Of a stretch of 64,000 nucleotides of DNA, positions 1 through 13,112 are shown in pieces. The stretch is from Phalacrocorax aristotelis (lineage: Eukaryota > Chordata > Aves > Suliformes > Phalacrocoracidae). Below the pieces are notes generated by a model, which saw only the letters and a list, made by a program, of their open reading frames with translations, did no database searches and had not been told where the DNA came from. The stretch lies in contig NC_134276.1 of assembly GCF_949628215.1 (NCBI RefSeq), forward strand, positions 63,346,733 to 63,410,732, in the 5' to 3' direction. A program made the translations under genes and the position numbers. Numbering within the stretch: position 1 is the stretch's first letter; each line of letters starts with the position of its first letter.

Positions 1-1770
1 AAATAACTTGCAATGCCACTCTGACATAGTGATTTTGTAACATCTGCTCTGGTAAATTCACCTATTGATGGATGGCATAAAACCTGACTGTCCTTGCAAA
101 TTGCTTCAATTATAAAGACTTTAAATAAAAGTTTGATAACTAGCATGAGTCATAACAAAGAAACAAACTGTGTGTCTAAAAAATATTTTCCAAATATATA
201 TCTTATGGCAACTCTTGTACAGCTATCTGATGAGTATTTCTGTAGGCAGGAGACAGCTTGCAAGCACAGGGACAATCTAAGAGGCAGAACTTGGGAGAAT
301 TTGGATGTCTTTGGTCAGGAACTCAGACAGAACCAGGTCATCTGGGACCTACTGCTGGGGAAATTTTACTGTTAAAAATAATTTAGAAGACTTGAACTAA
401 AATTGTGCTTCGCAAAATAGGAAAATTCTCCAGAACTTTATAGCTCTTTACTCAGAACTTTACTGAGGAATTCCCCACAAGATTATGAAGAAAAATATTA
501 CCTCAAAAATTTGTTCATTCCTAACCACTTTACACCTGTGCTTTTCACTCCAGCCCTTCAGAGAAGCTAGGAGGTGAAACCAGAGATGTAAAAACTACAA
601 ACCCTACGTTTAAGGAACAAATTTTACTTACAGTGCTCATTACGATTCTACATTTCTTTGCTGGTATGTCTACCCAGAGGAGGAGCAGTAATCTGCCTGC
701 TTTGTGACAACTGCACTCCAAACATTGCAATGGACCATTTGATTACCAATTGTGTGCTGGGGAAAAAAGTGCTCCTATGTGATGGATCTGAATGAACAGC
801 CTACCCCTCCTCAGCTCTATCTTTGATGGGAGGTAGTAAGTGTGCAGTAGAGTGTGCCTTTGCTGGCCAACACAGGAATGAAAAACACAAGCAGCCCCTT
901 AGCCACCCACCCAGCCAACTTAAATGTCCTCTGGCAGAAACTATATGATGAAAGAGTTTCTGTAGGAAAAAACTGTCAATAGATGAATTCGATTCCTTTT
1001 AACGGAGTATATAAAAGAAATCCACTCTTGGCCAAATGCAAGAAAAAAAATTGACTTCTCTCTTGAAGGGTTTATCTATTCATTTGATTGTCTCTTCTAA
1101 GTGAGCTGTAATTAGAGCTAGTCTTTTTCTAACCCTTGTGCTAATGAGGCTTTGCTCACTTCTATTAGTGACAGTACATTGTATTTTAATAAGGATCCCC
1201 TGGCCTGGCACGGCAGGACCTGCAGATAAGGGGAAGGAGAGCAAAAGGAAATGTAAAGAAGTGGCATCAGCAGGGGGTCCTCTTCTAGGCACTGGACTCC
1301 ACAGGAAGGCACTGGCTAACTTTGTCTTAGAACTGTCATTTGTATTAACTTCTAACCCATCACCTTCTGTGGTAGGCTAGCTTTACTCAATGAAGCGGGA
1401 TAGATCCTTGGCTTGGCCTCTCTATCCCCTATTTCAGCAAAATGAATACAACACAAAAAGTTCACAGGGGAAGCATTTGGGGAGATGGTGTTAAGGATAG
1501 GGTCAAAAAGAGCTTTTAACTCATCTTAACGTTACTGTCCTTTTCCATTTCAACTCTTATCTGCCCATCAAGGCTTTTGGTTTGCTCACTCATCCGTTGC
1601 TAAAAAACTCCACAAAACGCAAAAAGCCCTCTAAATGGAAATTATATGTGTTTTGAGATATGCAACACTTCAGTCTATACCTGCACGCTTGCTTGTGTGT
1701 TATCTCTCTCTATGTTTTTTTCCTGCTGATCGATTCCTGGTTGGATCAGAATTCTTTGGCTGGTTCCACC

Positions 1771-1850
1771 TTCGCATAAGCTGATGTAAATTGGGGTAAT
1801 TTCTTTGCCATTCAGTAAAGTTAGCAGGGAAAAGAGAATCAAGCCTTTTG
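1771..1850. repeat. Possible ancient interspersed repeat remnant
   Basis: The stretch reads AGCTGATGTAAATTGGGGT, then a decayed middle, then a GAGAATCAAGCC end. This resembles, from memory, a quasi-palindromic sauropsid repeat in which 'ctggtgtaaat' and 'ccattgacttcaatgg' arms alternate and the end reads like 'gaatctggcc'. Resemblance is partial and I cannot assign a family name. Similar-looking remnants occur at 33890-33980, 34640-34730 and 52845-52925. Confidence 0.35.
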
Positions 1851-4800
1851 TATCTTTTGTGTAACAGTCTTACATCTCAACCAGAAAAACGCTTACTAAC
1901 GAAGTCTTTTTAGAGATACTGGAGGCTGTTAGAATGTGACAGATAAAGAGCTCCTGTATGTCAGAAGGAAGAAAAGCATTACTCTTTTTTGTTTAGTTCC
2001 TATCAATGACTTCCCAGAAGCCCTAAGCAAAATATATTTCTTACTGTTAGTACTTTCAGAACCTACCCTGGGATTTTTCAGACCTCCAGGGACATGATTC
2101 TGCTCTGCCTCAAATTCCAGAGAATTGTTTACATGTCAGTGAATTGTATGCAATACTTCACCATTTTCACTCAGTTTGCCATCCACCTCTCCTTTTATGC
2201 ATATCTGTAAATGCCTGTGCCAAAATGTAAAACATGAAGGAATCAAGGCAAAGGCCCTTCATGAAATACTGAGGCATGTATCAGATGTTATTTACCCCTT
2301 TAAATAACATGGTATGCCCAATCAGCGTCCTTTCTGGTGAGTCGTACTTTACTGACCACCTTCCTAGAGGAGATACCATTTGGTGATGAAGGAGTTGAAC
2401 AGACAACATGGCACCTGTTCAGTCCATTATTGATATTGTAGACAATTAGGATATATAGAGATGTGAGATATGAGTTTGTTTATGTTAGCTCAGACTCAAG
2501 TTCACACTCAGATCATTAGTTGAAAGCAAGCTGGTATTTAAGGTCTGCCCCTACTTTGTGTGGACATGACAGGGACCAGGCTAGCTCCAGGTAGCTTGAT
2601 CACAGGCTTCCAAGGTATTCTCGTAAGCTTTGTGAGTCCATCTTTGAAATGAACCTGCTTTATCCGTCCTGGCATTGGTTGTGTCACCACAAAAACCTAT
2701 ACTCACTTTAGAAACTGGCTTTTTCATGTCTGGATGATTTCCTAGGCATGACTTCAGATGGTGGGAACACCACCAAGTAACTGGGTGGTCTTTCTAAATA
2801 TCACCTGGCTGCCAGGGTCAAAGGCTGTTGCAAGACATGTTGCTTAAGATCAACAAGCGTGTTCTCAATCCTAGATGCTTTTCTTTCCCCAGCTGACTAG
2901 CAGGAAGATCATGGCCTCCACCATCAGCTAGCCCAGCCCTCCAGTGCTGTCCCAGCATACTGTCCTTCCCTGGGCACCAGTGTGAGTCTTCCAAGAGGAG
3001 CAGAAGTTTCAGGATTGGTGTCTGTGTGGGGCATGAGAAAAGGTAGACAATCTTAGGCTAGAAGATCTTCAGAGCCACAAAGTGCATCTTCTACTGGCAA
3101 ACCCGAACGTATTCAATGCATGTACATGTTTTGGTTCTTTTGAACTTTCCCTGTTGTCTGTAGCTAGCTCACACAGTCTCTTTTCCCTTTTCCTTGGCTG
3201 TGCTAGTGACATGCTGTGCCAACTACCTTAAACTGGGAGTGTGTGTTTTCTGACTGGAAGGAAGGCATGGTGCAGAATCTTAATTCCCTTAATGGAAGTA
3301 TTAGCATGTAACATAGACCTGATGCTGGTATATACAGCTCTCCTGTCCCTTCTGCCACCTCCCTAATTCTCTTTCACATTATTCTCCATCTTCATTCCAC
3401 TTGACACCACTAACCCTAGCCTGGAAGACAACCCACCACACCTCTGGCCATACCATGGCTGCTCTTCCCATACAGAATCCGTGTTCTCTTAGGACTAGTG
3501 ATTGCAAGGGATACTGAATAGATGGCAACATCATGAAGGAGGTTTGGAGATGAAGAGGGTAAAAAAGAGAGAAAAAGAGACAAAAGATTGTACAACAAAC
3601 TGTGTTTTACCTATGGTTGTTACAAAAACAATCTCCTTTATGTCTCTTGCATGTAAAAGAAATAGCAGTATGTCATGTGTTTTGGGCTTTTTTGTTGTTG
3701 TGGTTTATTTGTCTTTCAGTTCATTACACTGCTGTATCTAGGCCAATAACACAGGAGTCAGAAGTAATCAGAAGTGGTAAAATATTATGATTATGTAGTA
3801 GCAGTAAATCTATAATAATGCTGCAGTCTTCAATACTGTGAACTCTGAATGCCTCAATGTTTTTTCACCCTTACCCCCACAGATTTTCCTTAATGTTCTC
3901 TTTGCCTTACAGCTGAGGAACAGATAAGGATTTCCTGAATTATTTAGATGTTGGTCTAATGGCAGAGCAAAGTTTAACCTAATTTAATTTCTTAGTGCAA
4001 TTATCAGAGTTCACTTATCTGGCTGAGTTGGTCACATAGGTGTCAATCAAGCAAAAGGGGATAAGTAAGCACCTAAGAAGGGGTCAGAATTAGCTATATG
4101 ATCACAAAGCTAAATGAAGGACATCATAGTTAACACAGTGAAGCAATTGTTCTGACCACTTACTGATTCACAGAGTAATTTTGTGCATGCTTTTGTTTCA
4201 GTCACCTGCAAGACTAAAAATCTGCTACAATTGCAGATGCAATGGCACCTTGCATTTTGGTGGAAGGCTGCGTACATAAATGAGTTAAAAAGCAAGGAAA
4301 GAATTATATTTTTTTTATGGCTTTAGCAACTGATCTGCCCAACAGGCTAGAAATAGGTTCCTACCCCCACTGTCCCCCTGGCTCCCATTCCACTAGGCTC
4401 TTGAACTATGAACTTGCTGCTGGAGCTGGATACCCAAGACATACCAGCCATTTGTTTCTTTGCTATCTCCCTTAGACCATATCTTTTTGCTCTGGTGAGT
4501 GATTTAAAGTCCTTGATATAGTTCAGTTTGCAACCTTTGTGTTTAGAGATTGTATCAATGTTAATGTCCATGCCTGGTGTCCCGTTTAGTGATGGGTTGA
4601 AAGCACAGTTCAGACGATTTATTCAGCTGCTGTAAAGAAATGGAATTTCATTAACTACAAGAAACAGCACAGTCATAGTCAGGCTATAGTCCTCACCCTT
4701 TATTGTCCATCCTTGTCCCAAAGAAGAAGAATCATGAGCTGGGGAGTTGAAGACTGTAGCACTGGTGTAGGGTTCTCACAAGGAGGGCTCTTTCCCTTCC

Positions 4801-7800
4801 TTTTGCTGTATTAGGGACTCTCCTGCCAGTGAGTGTGACATGCTTAATTCCATGAAGAGTGATATAAACTATGCCTCTTTGTTAAGAAAAAATGGTTTCC
4901 GATTTCTGACAAGAGAAAATACCCCAACAACTTACATGGAAGCAAAACCAAGCCTGATGTTTCTTTCCTTACTTTTCAGTACATACCTGAATGCTGGTCT
5001 TGCCGAAATATTACACATTTTCCTCAGATATTCAGTTCCTCAAAAAAGTTGGTTTTGTGTTGTAGAAGACAAGATCATGGGTTGTAATTACCAAAAATAC
5101 TTTGACACTTGTGTATTCAAAAGTGATGCCAAAAGATAGAAGTGTTTATATATGTGACAGCTACTGCCCCAGTTGAGAAGAATGTGTTACTCAAATATGT
5201 ATATTTAGTTCAAGAATAACCAACCATTTGCTCTTTTGAAGTCCTTTACACTTTTCAAGCTTTCTTAGAAAATCAGAGGTTTCAGTCTCCGGAACTCATG
5301 TTTTATGAGTCAGTGAAATCTCAGTTCTTTACTTTTGTTAGTTATGTACAGTATAAAATGTAGTTCTGGAAAATAACATTCTAATTAATGTTTGATTGCA
5401 AAAGCACAAAAATATGCTACACACAAAAGTTTATTAACTTTTAGACTAATATCTCTTTAAGTCTTTTTCTCAATTAAAGAGTCACAGCTGTAGTTTTGTA
5501 TTTCCATCTGTGTAACATTACATTAAAAAGTTACAACGTATTAAAATTTTAATTATTAATGCAATAAATAAGACCGTGTGACTTATTTCTTAGTTTGGTC
5601 TTAATCAGTGAGGACATATGTTAATTCTGATGATTCTTCATATACAACTGAGTTTAAAGTACTATAGAAGAGTCTCTAATGACAAGATTGTGGGGAAATT
5701 TTAATTATATATTTTTTTAGCCTTTAACTTTTATTTTAGAATTTGTCTTCTCAGTAGCTAATTTATGCTCCTTGCATAACTGATACTAATGTATTTGCTT
5801 ACCACATTTCCATTGCGGAGAATCAATAAAACCTGAGTCTGCTAAATGCATAATTATCAAGTTATGAAAATTTATCTTTTTTCTTTGTCTTCAGTTGTAG
5901 AAATAAACAAGATGACTACCACTGTTTAGTGCAACAATTGACAAGCAAACTGCAAAGTCTTTATCATCAAAGACTTCTTGCCCTTAGGTCAAAGTTGTGT
6001 GCTTTCTTGAGTATGTTTTTTGTAACACTTGTTCTTTTTCAGAAAGAAGAAAGAAGGTAACAACGAAGATCTTTGAAAAATCATTTATCAGACTACAGCT
6101 CCCCTGGTGTGTTGAACAAGGAAGAAATCATGGAGGTAACTTCTGCCCCAATGGATCCCAGATCCAAAATCTTCTTTGTAAACAGAGCCTTTCATTTAGT
6201 ACAACTGGATCATAAAGTGACAAGTTTTCCCCTAGAATTTAGCCTAAAGCCTCTTCTGGTCAGATTAACTCTGTTGTATTCAGCTGCAGACCTGGATTAA
6301 CCCCTCAGAAACTCTGTATTGTTTCTCTTCATTGCATATATCCCCATGTCTCCTGTTATCTCCTTTTTACATCAAACAAAGTGATACAAAGTTTAATCCG
6401 TGATAAGCTTTTTTTTAGTTTTGCGTATCTGTTAAGACTTCTTTGGCAGTTGTTTCCCCTTTTAATGCAAACAGCCCATCCAAATAGAAAACCTTGTCAA
6501 TAGAATTTGCTAACCTGAAACACAGAGGAGACAGTTAGCAGAAGCATCCTTTTGGCAAGGACAAAGACGCCAGTGCTAAATCCATTGTCGCTTATTGTCG
6601 GCACTGTTGTGCGCAAATTGAAAACACGTACGTGTATAAGAGGTATAGTTCTTTTGATAGACCTACTACTAGATTGTGTTTTTCAGTGAAAGCATGACTG
6701 TTGTGAAGTTTTCTCAATGTAAAAGTATATCTTATTATTTCTTAAAAGCTTTTTTAAAGCTGCTTTTAAAAATTGCTGTGTCTCTGACACAACTGACAGG
6801 AGGAACTAGACAGGAGCCTTCATGAAAGCAGTTTTATAAAAGTGGATGCTAGAGCAAGGAAGGGAATGGCAATACTTATGTACCTACCTAACTACCTGCT
6901 TACTAGGAAAAACAGACATAGAAATAATATAACCCGGGTCACATTTTTTATTTGGGAAATAAAGCTGTTAAGTCAGTGATGATTTATATAGCAAAGAGCT
7001 TGCTCCAATATTGTTATTATTATATGATATAATACGGCATACTAGCAAAACCAGCACTTTTTTAACAACTAAGATCCAAGGAAGCTTCATTGGCCTCATC
7101 ACATGAGTTTTGCTGAGGTTTCTACAAAGCGTTCTCCATGGGGTGGGGTTAAGGCTAAACAGAGATAATCCTGTCAAGACTTTAAGATGTTTTCAGAAAC
7201 TCAAACCAGGGCACAGTACAGCAGATTATCCCCTGGCCTTTCACCTCCAAGGCAAGAAGACATGGTACTGGGAGGTGAGACATAGCTTTTAAAAGGCATG
7301 CATTAGAAGTTTCTAAACTGCCTGGTATTAGTGCTATTCCTACAAATGTTTCCTGCAACCATTGGACGGCACTGGTTATATATCTGGCACAGATGGGCTG
7401 TATTTTCACTCTTTCTGACCCCCTCCATAACTTTGTAACATTACTTGTAGGAGGTTTATTTCTTCTGATAATTTAAAAATGGCTTTTGTTTTATATTGTT
7501 TTGCTTTTACATTAAAAAGCTGTCACATTTTCATTAAAAAAAAAAGAAAAATTGGAAACCACCTTCTTGTAAGTTTCAGATGTTGTTTTTAGAAATAAAA
7601 ATAAAATGTTTGAAAGCATGGGGAGTCTGTGGTTTCCGTTTTTTCAAAATTCTCGTTTTGGCCAAAAATATTTTGTCTGGAATTTTTAAACTATTGATAG
7701 TTCTTAGTTTGAGCGTATTAATAGACTTCAGAAAGAATACCTCTAGACATCTAGCACAGGAAGATTCTTCTGAAGCCCAGAATGCAGGGTTGTAATGTCT

Positions 7801-10800
7801 CCTTGTCATTTCAAGTCCTATAGTTTGTCATTAGGTTGTTTCTACTATTCCTAAACCACTTACAAAAACTCTGGAACTCATTAAGTAGACAATACAGATG
7901 TGTGAACACAAGAGTGCATGGTAACAGGGGAAAAAATACATATTTTCTACCAGACTTGTGAATTCTGTCTTGATTAATCCTCCAGCACAGTGGACTCTCT
8001 CAACCAGTTCTGTTCAGGGACATCAGAAGACATTGGGGTCTTCACTAGGAGTTTAAATATGGAGAAATCTAGCTGTGAAGCATATTTCTGCCTGAGCTCT
8101 GGAAAGATCATCTCTCCTGAATAGCGAGGAAGGTAGACTGGACAAATCCAGGAAACAGGATAGTGACAAGATGAGGTTGTTATCACTGACAGAGCAGTGG
8201 AGAAGAATAAGGTGAAGGTAGATCAATAGAGAGAGGTAAAATTGTACAAGCTTTTGATAGTGCATTGTAACAATGTTAGTCTGGCATAGTGGGAAGAAGG
8301 AAACCACGTCACACTTCCAAGGATATGGGTGTGCTGCTCAGCTTATAAACTGATCTCAGTTTGCATGGACTGAGTTAAGAAATACCTACGTTAGGGAGAA
8401 CATGGTGCTGCAGACACCAAGGTGTGACATGATGATGGCTTCAACTGCAAATGGCAGGGTGGAAGAAAGCATTATAGAGATGCTGAGAAAAAGGATGCAT
8501 AGAGGGATTTGGATGCCACATGTAATCCTTTCAGGTGTGATGTTCTTGTAACAAAATGTGTGAAAATCCTCTCTTTCCTTGAAAGAAATGTTTTGTTTGG
8601 CAACCAGCTTGCCTGTCTCTTTCATGTTAGCTACAAAGGAATTAAATAACCATGCAAATTTATGAATCTGCCTCAAAGGAATGTCTCTGCACTGCAGCTT
8701 GTACCTCCAAACTGAAATTACAGTATAGCTATACTTCACTTTTTTTCAAGGGCTGTGTTAATCAGCTTGATAATAGGGTTTTCCTGAACTGTGTTCATGA
8801 CAATATCAATGCAGCTGTCAAAAGCTAATGTGTTAAAAATTAATAAAAATAAATTTATGAAAAAAACCTCCCAAACATCAAAGACTGCCAAACCCAACTC
8901 TATAGAAACTCAGCCCCAAGAAATTCCTTACCCTGGGATTACTAGAAATTGGCATGAAATGCCAGGATAAGAATTGTATTACCCTAAACACAGTATTATC
9001 TGCTAGCGGTCATTAGTGGAGACAGAGTACCTGTGTTAACTAAGCCACTGATATGATCCAGTTTGGCTGCTCTTATTTTCTTACTCAAAAATGCAGTTTT
9101 AAATACATGTTATAATTCATCCAACAGCTGGTTTGGTCACCTAAAGAATTTATTAATTTATTTTGTGATAGACTTGTGTTCTACAGTCTCTTGTTCCTGT
9201 TACTGATCACTGTATTTGTAAAATGATCACGTGCAACTGTAAAATTAACGCTGATAATTTTACTCATCAATTATTAAATTAATTTTCCAATGTGTCCAGC
9301 CCTCCTGACCTGATCCACTTTAATTTGTGCTTAATCTCAAGCATGTACAAGTTACATTGCTTTTCCACAATGAAGCTTTTCAAGATCTCAAGGTTCTGCA
9401 GAGACTTGTTTTGCTGGACCAGCAGCTGAGGTGATCTTTGTTTGCAAGCCAAGTTAAGTTGTTATGATTAAACATATTGTTGGATTAGGGGCCAAAATGC
9501 ATCCATTTTCCTGGATCAGTCTTCCAGTTAGCATGATATGTGTGGCAAGCAAGCTTTGGAAAACAGATGTCTGAAAGATATAATTATTTCTAAGCTTGTT
9601 GCTGACATCACCAAATATCCATGTCCTCTGAATTTCAGTGTTTTGAAACATACATCTGGAACAACATTCAGAAATGTCCCACAGGGATAAAAAGACCTTT
9701 TTTGGAAATGAAGTTTCCTGTCACTAATTCAGTTACCTAAACATTGGAGTCACATACCTGTGACTTGGAGAAAAGGTATGAAGAAGTGAATGAAATGTAT
9801 GTTCATCCTCCCAGGTGATTCAATGCTTCTGCAAGTTTCTTCTGAGACACTGAGAGTACTCTGTTCCCACTGAAATATATGCTGAAGGAGGAAAAAACTT
9901 TAACAAAATATTGAATGAAATCCTATTTTAAACACATACCTTGTGGATGCCTTTGAAGATTCTTTGGAAAAGTGTGAAAATCAACTGTAATAGTTGCTAT
10001 AGTAAAAAGTCTTCTAGAAGTGCTGATCACTTTTTCTTGTTAATCTCATTAAAATATGGAACATATTGCTCATATTGATGGAGTAGTTCCCAGTGAAGGT
10101 TCTTTTATGACAAGATGTTTCTTTTAATGGCATTTAAAACCATACAGTTTCCAGTTGATACTCCTCTAAGCTGTTTGGGATTTGTCTATAAAGTGGAAGT
10201 TTGTCCCCAAGCTGATTGCTTTTTTTCTCAGCTGTATTCCTATCTGTGTGTAGCTTGCTTTAGCCGTTTGTAAATTTCCTAATTAATTACACGTGAAAAA
10301 CAACAGAAGCAATAGACTTGATCTTATCTACCATTCATCTTGCCTTCCAACCTCTTCCTTCTCCTTCATCCGGAAAAGTGACTCCAGAAAGAAAGCTACT
10401 GTTGTCTTTCTACCTTCATTGATTACAGTCATAATCAGATGAAAAATAATGTCTTTCAGGAAGAAGTGTAGATGTTTCCACCCAAGAAACAAATCACTCT
10501 CATGACCTATAAAAGATTGAAGAGCAGATTTCTGTTAGATTTCATCATTGAGTAGTTTGACAGATATTAGCAAGGAGTTGTTCTTTGCGCATGTCTTTCT
10601 TGCTGGGTGCATTATATCCAGGCAACAGACATTAATCTGTAGGATGCATTTCTGATCTTTGCAGTAGTTACTGCTTCATACATTTACAGTAAACATAAAT
10701 AGCAGACCCCAAACAAACATGCAAGGGATCTTATGCAATCAAGTGATGGACATGAAAGGCACAAGAATCTGGCATCTCTCTTCCAATTGGTAACAAAAGG

Positions 10801-12304
10801 GAAATGCCAGGGTCACTGAGAATCGCAAATTTGAATCATTTTAGTTTTACAGAAAGACTTGCTGTTTGTGCCAGTCTCTAGACTGCTATTTTGAAATACA
10901 TAAAGCTCATCTACATTGAAAAAAGTCTCAAAATAGATGAGAAAAAGACCCACTATTTTGGGTAGCAGAAAATAATACACACAGAGGAGATTGCTCTTGA
11001 TTGTGAAAATTACACAACAACATGTTCCTAGTCTGTAAATCAGTACAGAAGTGTAAAATCATATGAACATCAGAACATTGTACCATTATCCCGTATTGCA
11101 GTGAAATGGGTCACATACATATGAGATTTTCAGAGGTGTTTACTAGATGTAAAGTCTATGCATCTGTACCTAGGTGCGTCCAGGGAAGGAATGAGGAAAT
11201 ACCCATCTTTATGTAAATCATATACAAATAAATTCTATGCACTAGTAAAGGTGTAAAATTGTACATAGTATTCTGAAGTGATAAAAGTTGTTGTCTGATA
11301 ACATAAGTAAAAGCCTGAGCTTTGAATTTACAGCCGTTTTTGAGACGCAAATTTCTTTAATGGCAGGATGGCACACACAAGTTTTATACCACTATCATTA
11401 CTGAGGATATGACTTTATACTGCTACAACTAAAATTTAAAAACCCATAGCGTGATTATAATGTGTATGTATATAGTCATCTATTTTGCTGTCCCTTCCCC
11501 ATTTTAGTGAGGGTTTGTTTTGAGGTGCAGAGCTGTTTGGTCTTGTGGTTCCCTGTGAATGGTTCAGAGCTAAGCCTCAGTGTAAGGGGAATTCAGATTT
11601 GAGGAAGTCAAACTTGTGGGACAGTGTAGCACAGGCTGTTGTTATCAGGCTGAAGATTTCTGTATTGGTGTATATTATTGAAAGTGAAAGGAGGAAACCA
11701 CTTGTAAAGAGAAATATTTCTCAAGATGTATTTCATATTGTCAGATCTTTTACCTGGGTTACCAATCCTCCACATCTGGGATTTCTCTCGTACTGAGTTT
11801 GGCCTTTCTTCTTTTTTCTTTGCCCAAAGAACAAAACCTATCCACGTGTAGGCCAGCTCAAAGGGAGCACTATTACACATCTTACGTGCAGTCTACTTAT
11901 CTCCCACAACCCAGACTTGTTTTCATAACACACTTCAACAGATTAGATTATTATGTCATTTTCTACTGGTCCATTCCTCTTGCTTTTGAAGCAGTTTGGC
12001 CTAGATGGAAGCTTAGCAATGAATTGTTCTTCACCCCCTTTATTATATGACTATTTCCTTGAGAGAACTTATCACCATATGTATCTGTATCTGACCATAT
12101 GCTACAGAGACAGCAGAGAGTGTTGATGATTGCATAGAAGGACAGAGGTGACTAGGAAAGTGACGAAATCAAAGTCCACAGACAGGGACTGAAAGAATGG
12201 AAAGGGAAAGGAAGCCATTCAGAAGAAGCAAAAGAAATGTGGGGAATGTAAAATGGGAGAATGAAAAAAGCCTGTCTATCTGTGCTCGATCTCCTTCTAG
12301 CTCT

Positions 12305-12335
12305 ATGCAAATCTCCCTCGAGCCACTATATAAAA
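12305..12335 (+). promoter_or_regulatory. Octamer followed by TATA-like box (candidate promoter core)
   Basis: A perfect octamer ATGCAAAT lies at 12305-12312 and TATATAAAA at 12327-12335, so the two are 14 bases apart. A second perfect octamer in the opposite orientation (ATTTGCAT) lies at 12504-12511. Octamers are bound by POU-domain factors and pair with TATA boxes in some vertebrate promoters. Each motif is expected by chance a few times in 64 kb of AT-rich DNA, and no recognisable gene starts downstream, so this is only a candidate. Confidence 0.2.
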
Positions 12336-13112
12336 CCTGACAGACCTGTATATCTGCCAAGACAGATGGAAATTATCTGATGCAGAATTATTTAAAAAAA
12401 ATTGAAAAGAAAGTTTTAAAAAATGTAAGTAAAATGCAAAAATAAGCACAGAGATAACCATAAAAGCTACCAGTTTAGTCCCTAAGCCTGAAAAGGACCA
12501 TGCATTTGCATATCTATGCACACCATGAATAAACCCATTGACTTTTATGGAACTAATACTAAGCATGCAGACCCCTTTTTTACAAGGCCATGGTCTTACA
12601 TTGAGACAGAGCAGAGATCAGTCTTGCAAAACCATAAGCTGGTTTGGTTTCTATTTTTATTTCAGTAGAACATCCAAAATATGAGAAATGTTATAGAAAA
12701 TTCACCTTCAGTATTTTTTTGGCTTTATTAATTCTACCACTAGTTATTTTTGTTCAGTAGGATACTCATCTAGAAATCATGTACACAGAATCAGTGTATT
12801 TCAAAAGAACCTATACATTTTTCCATTTGTAACAGTAATTTGACAGGTTGCTTACACAAGGGTTGTGAAGATGAATTAGCTAGCTCTCACACAGCCTACT
12901 TCACTACTGATTGTTTGGTTAGTATGCTGGGGCATATGCTCAACCCCTTTTCAAGTTGCTTTCCCTTCTCTGGATAAATGCTGTAATCATGAAGACAATA
13001 TACAGAAGGCATGACAACCATATAAACTTAATGCTATATAAATGATACCTACATTGTAAGGGTACTTTGTAGGTGTCTTTCTTGTACACCTCTGATTTCT
13101 AGCCGAGTTTAG

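Larger units (their letters stand above)
1..13112. other. Non-coding AT-rich DNA, no gene recognised
   Basis: I see no reading frame with a recognisable protein family in this stretch. All open frames are under about 120 codons, overlap frames on the opposite strand and look like chance. No tRNA, rRNA or young transposon was recognised. Items inside it that are described separately are a possible old repeat remnant near 1771-1850 and an octamer/TATA pair at 12305-12335. A TATATAAAAG string at 1008-1017 matches a TATA box, but nothing around it supports a promoter. Confidence 0.7.

Noticed and set aside
1008..1017. TATATAAAAG as a promoter
   Set aside because: A perfect TATA string, but similar strings recur (for example near 49890) and no start site, CpG cluster or gene follows.
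6042..6055. 14-base microexon between TTCTTTTTCAG and GTAACA
   Set aside because: Both splice-like motifs are good, but the piece is purine-only low-complexity sequence and no partner exons are visible.
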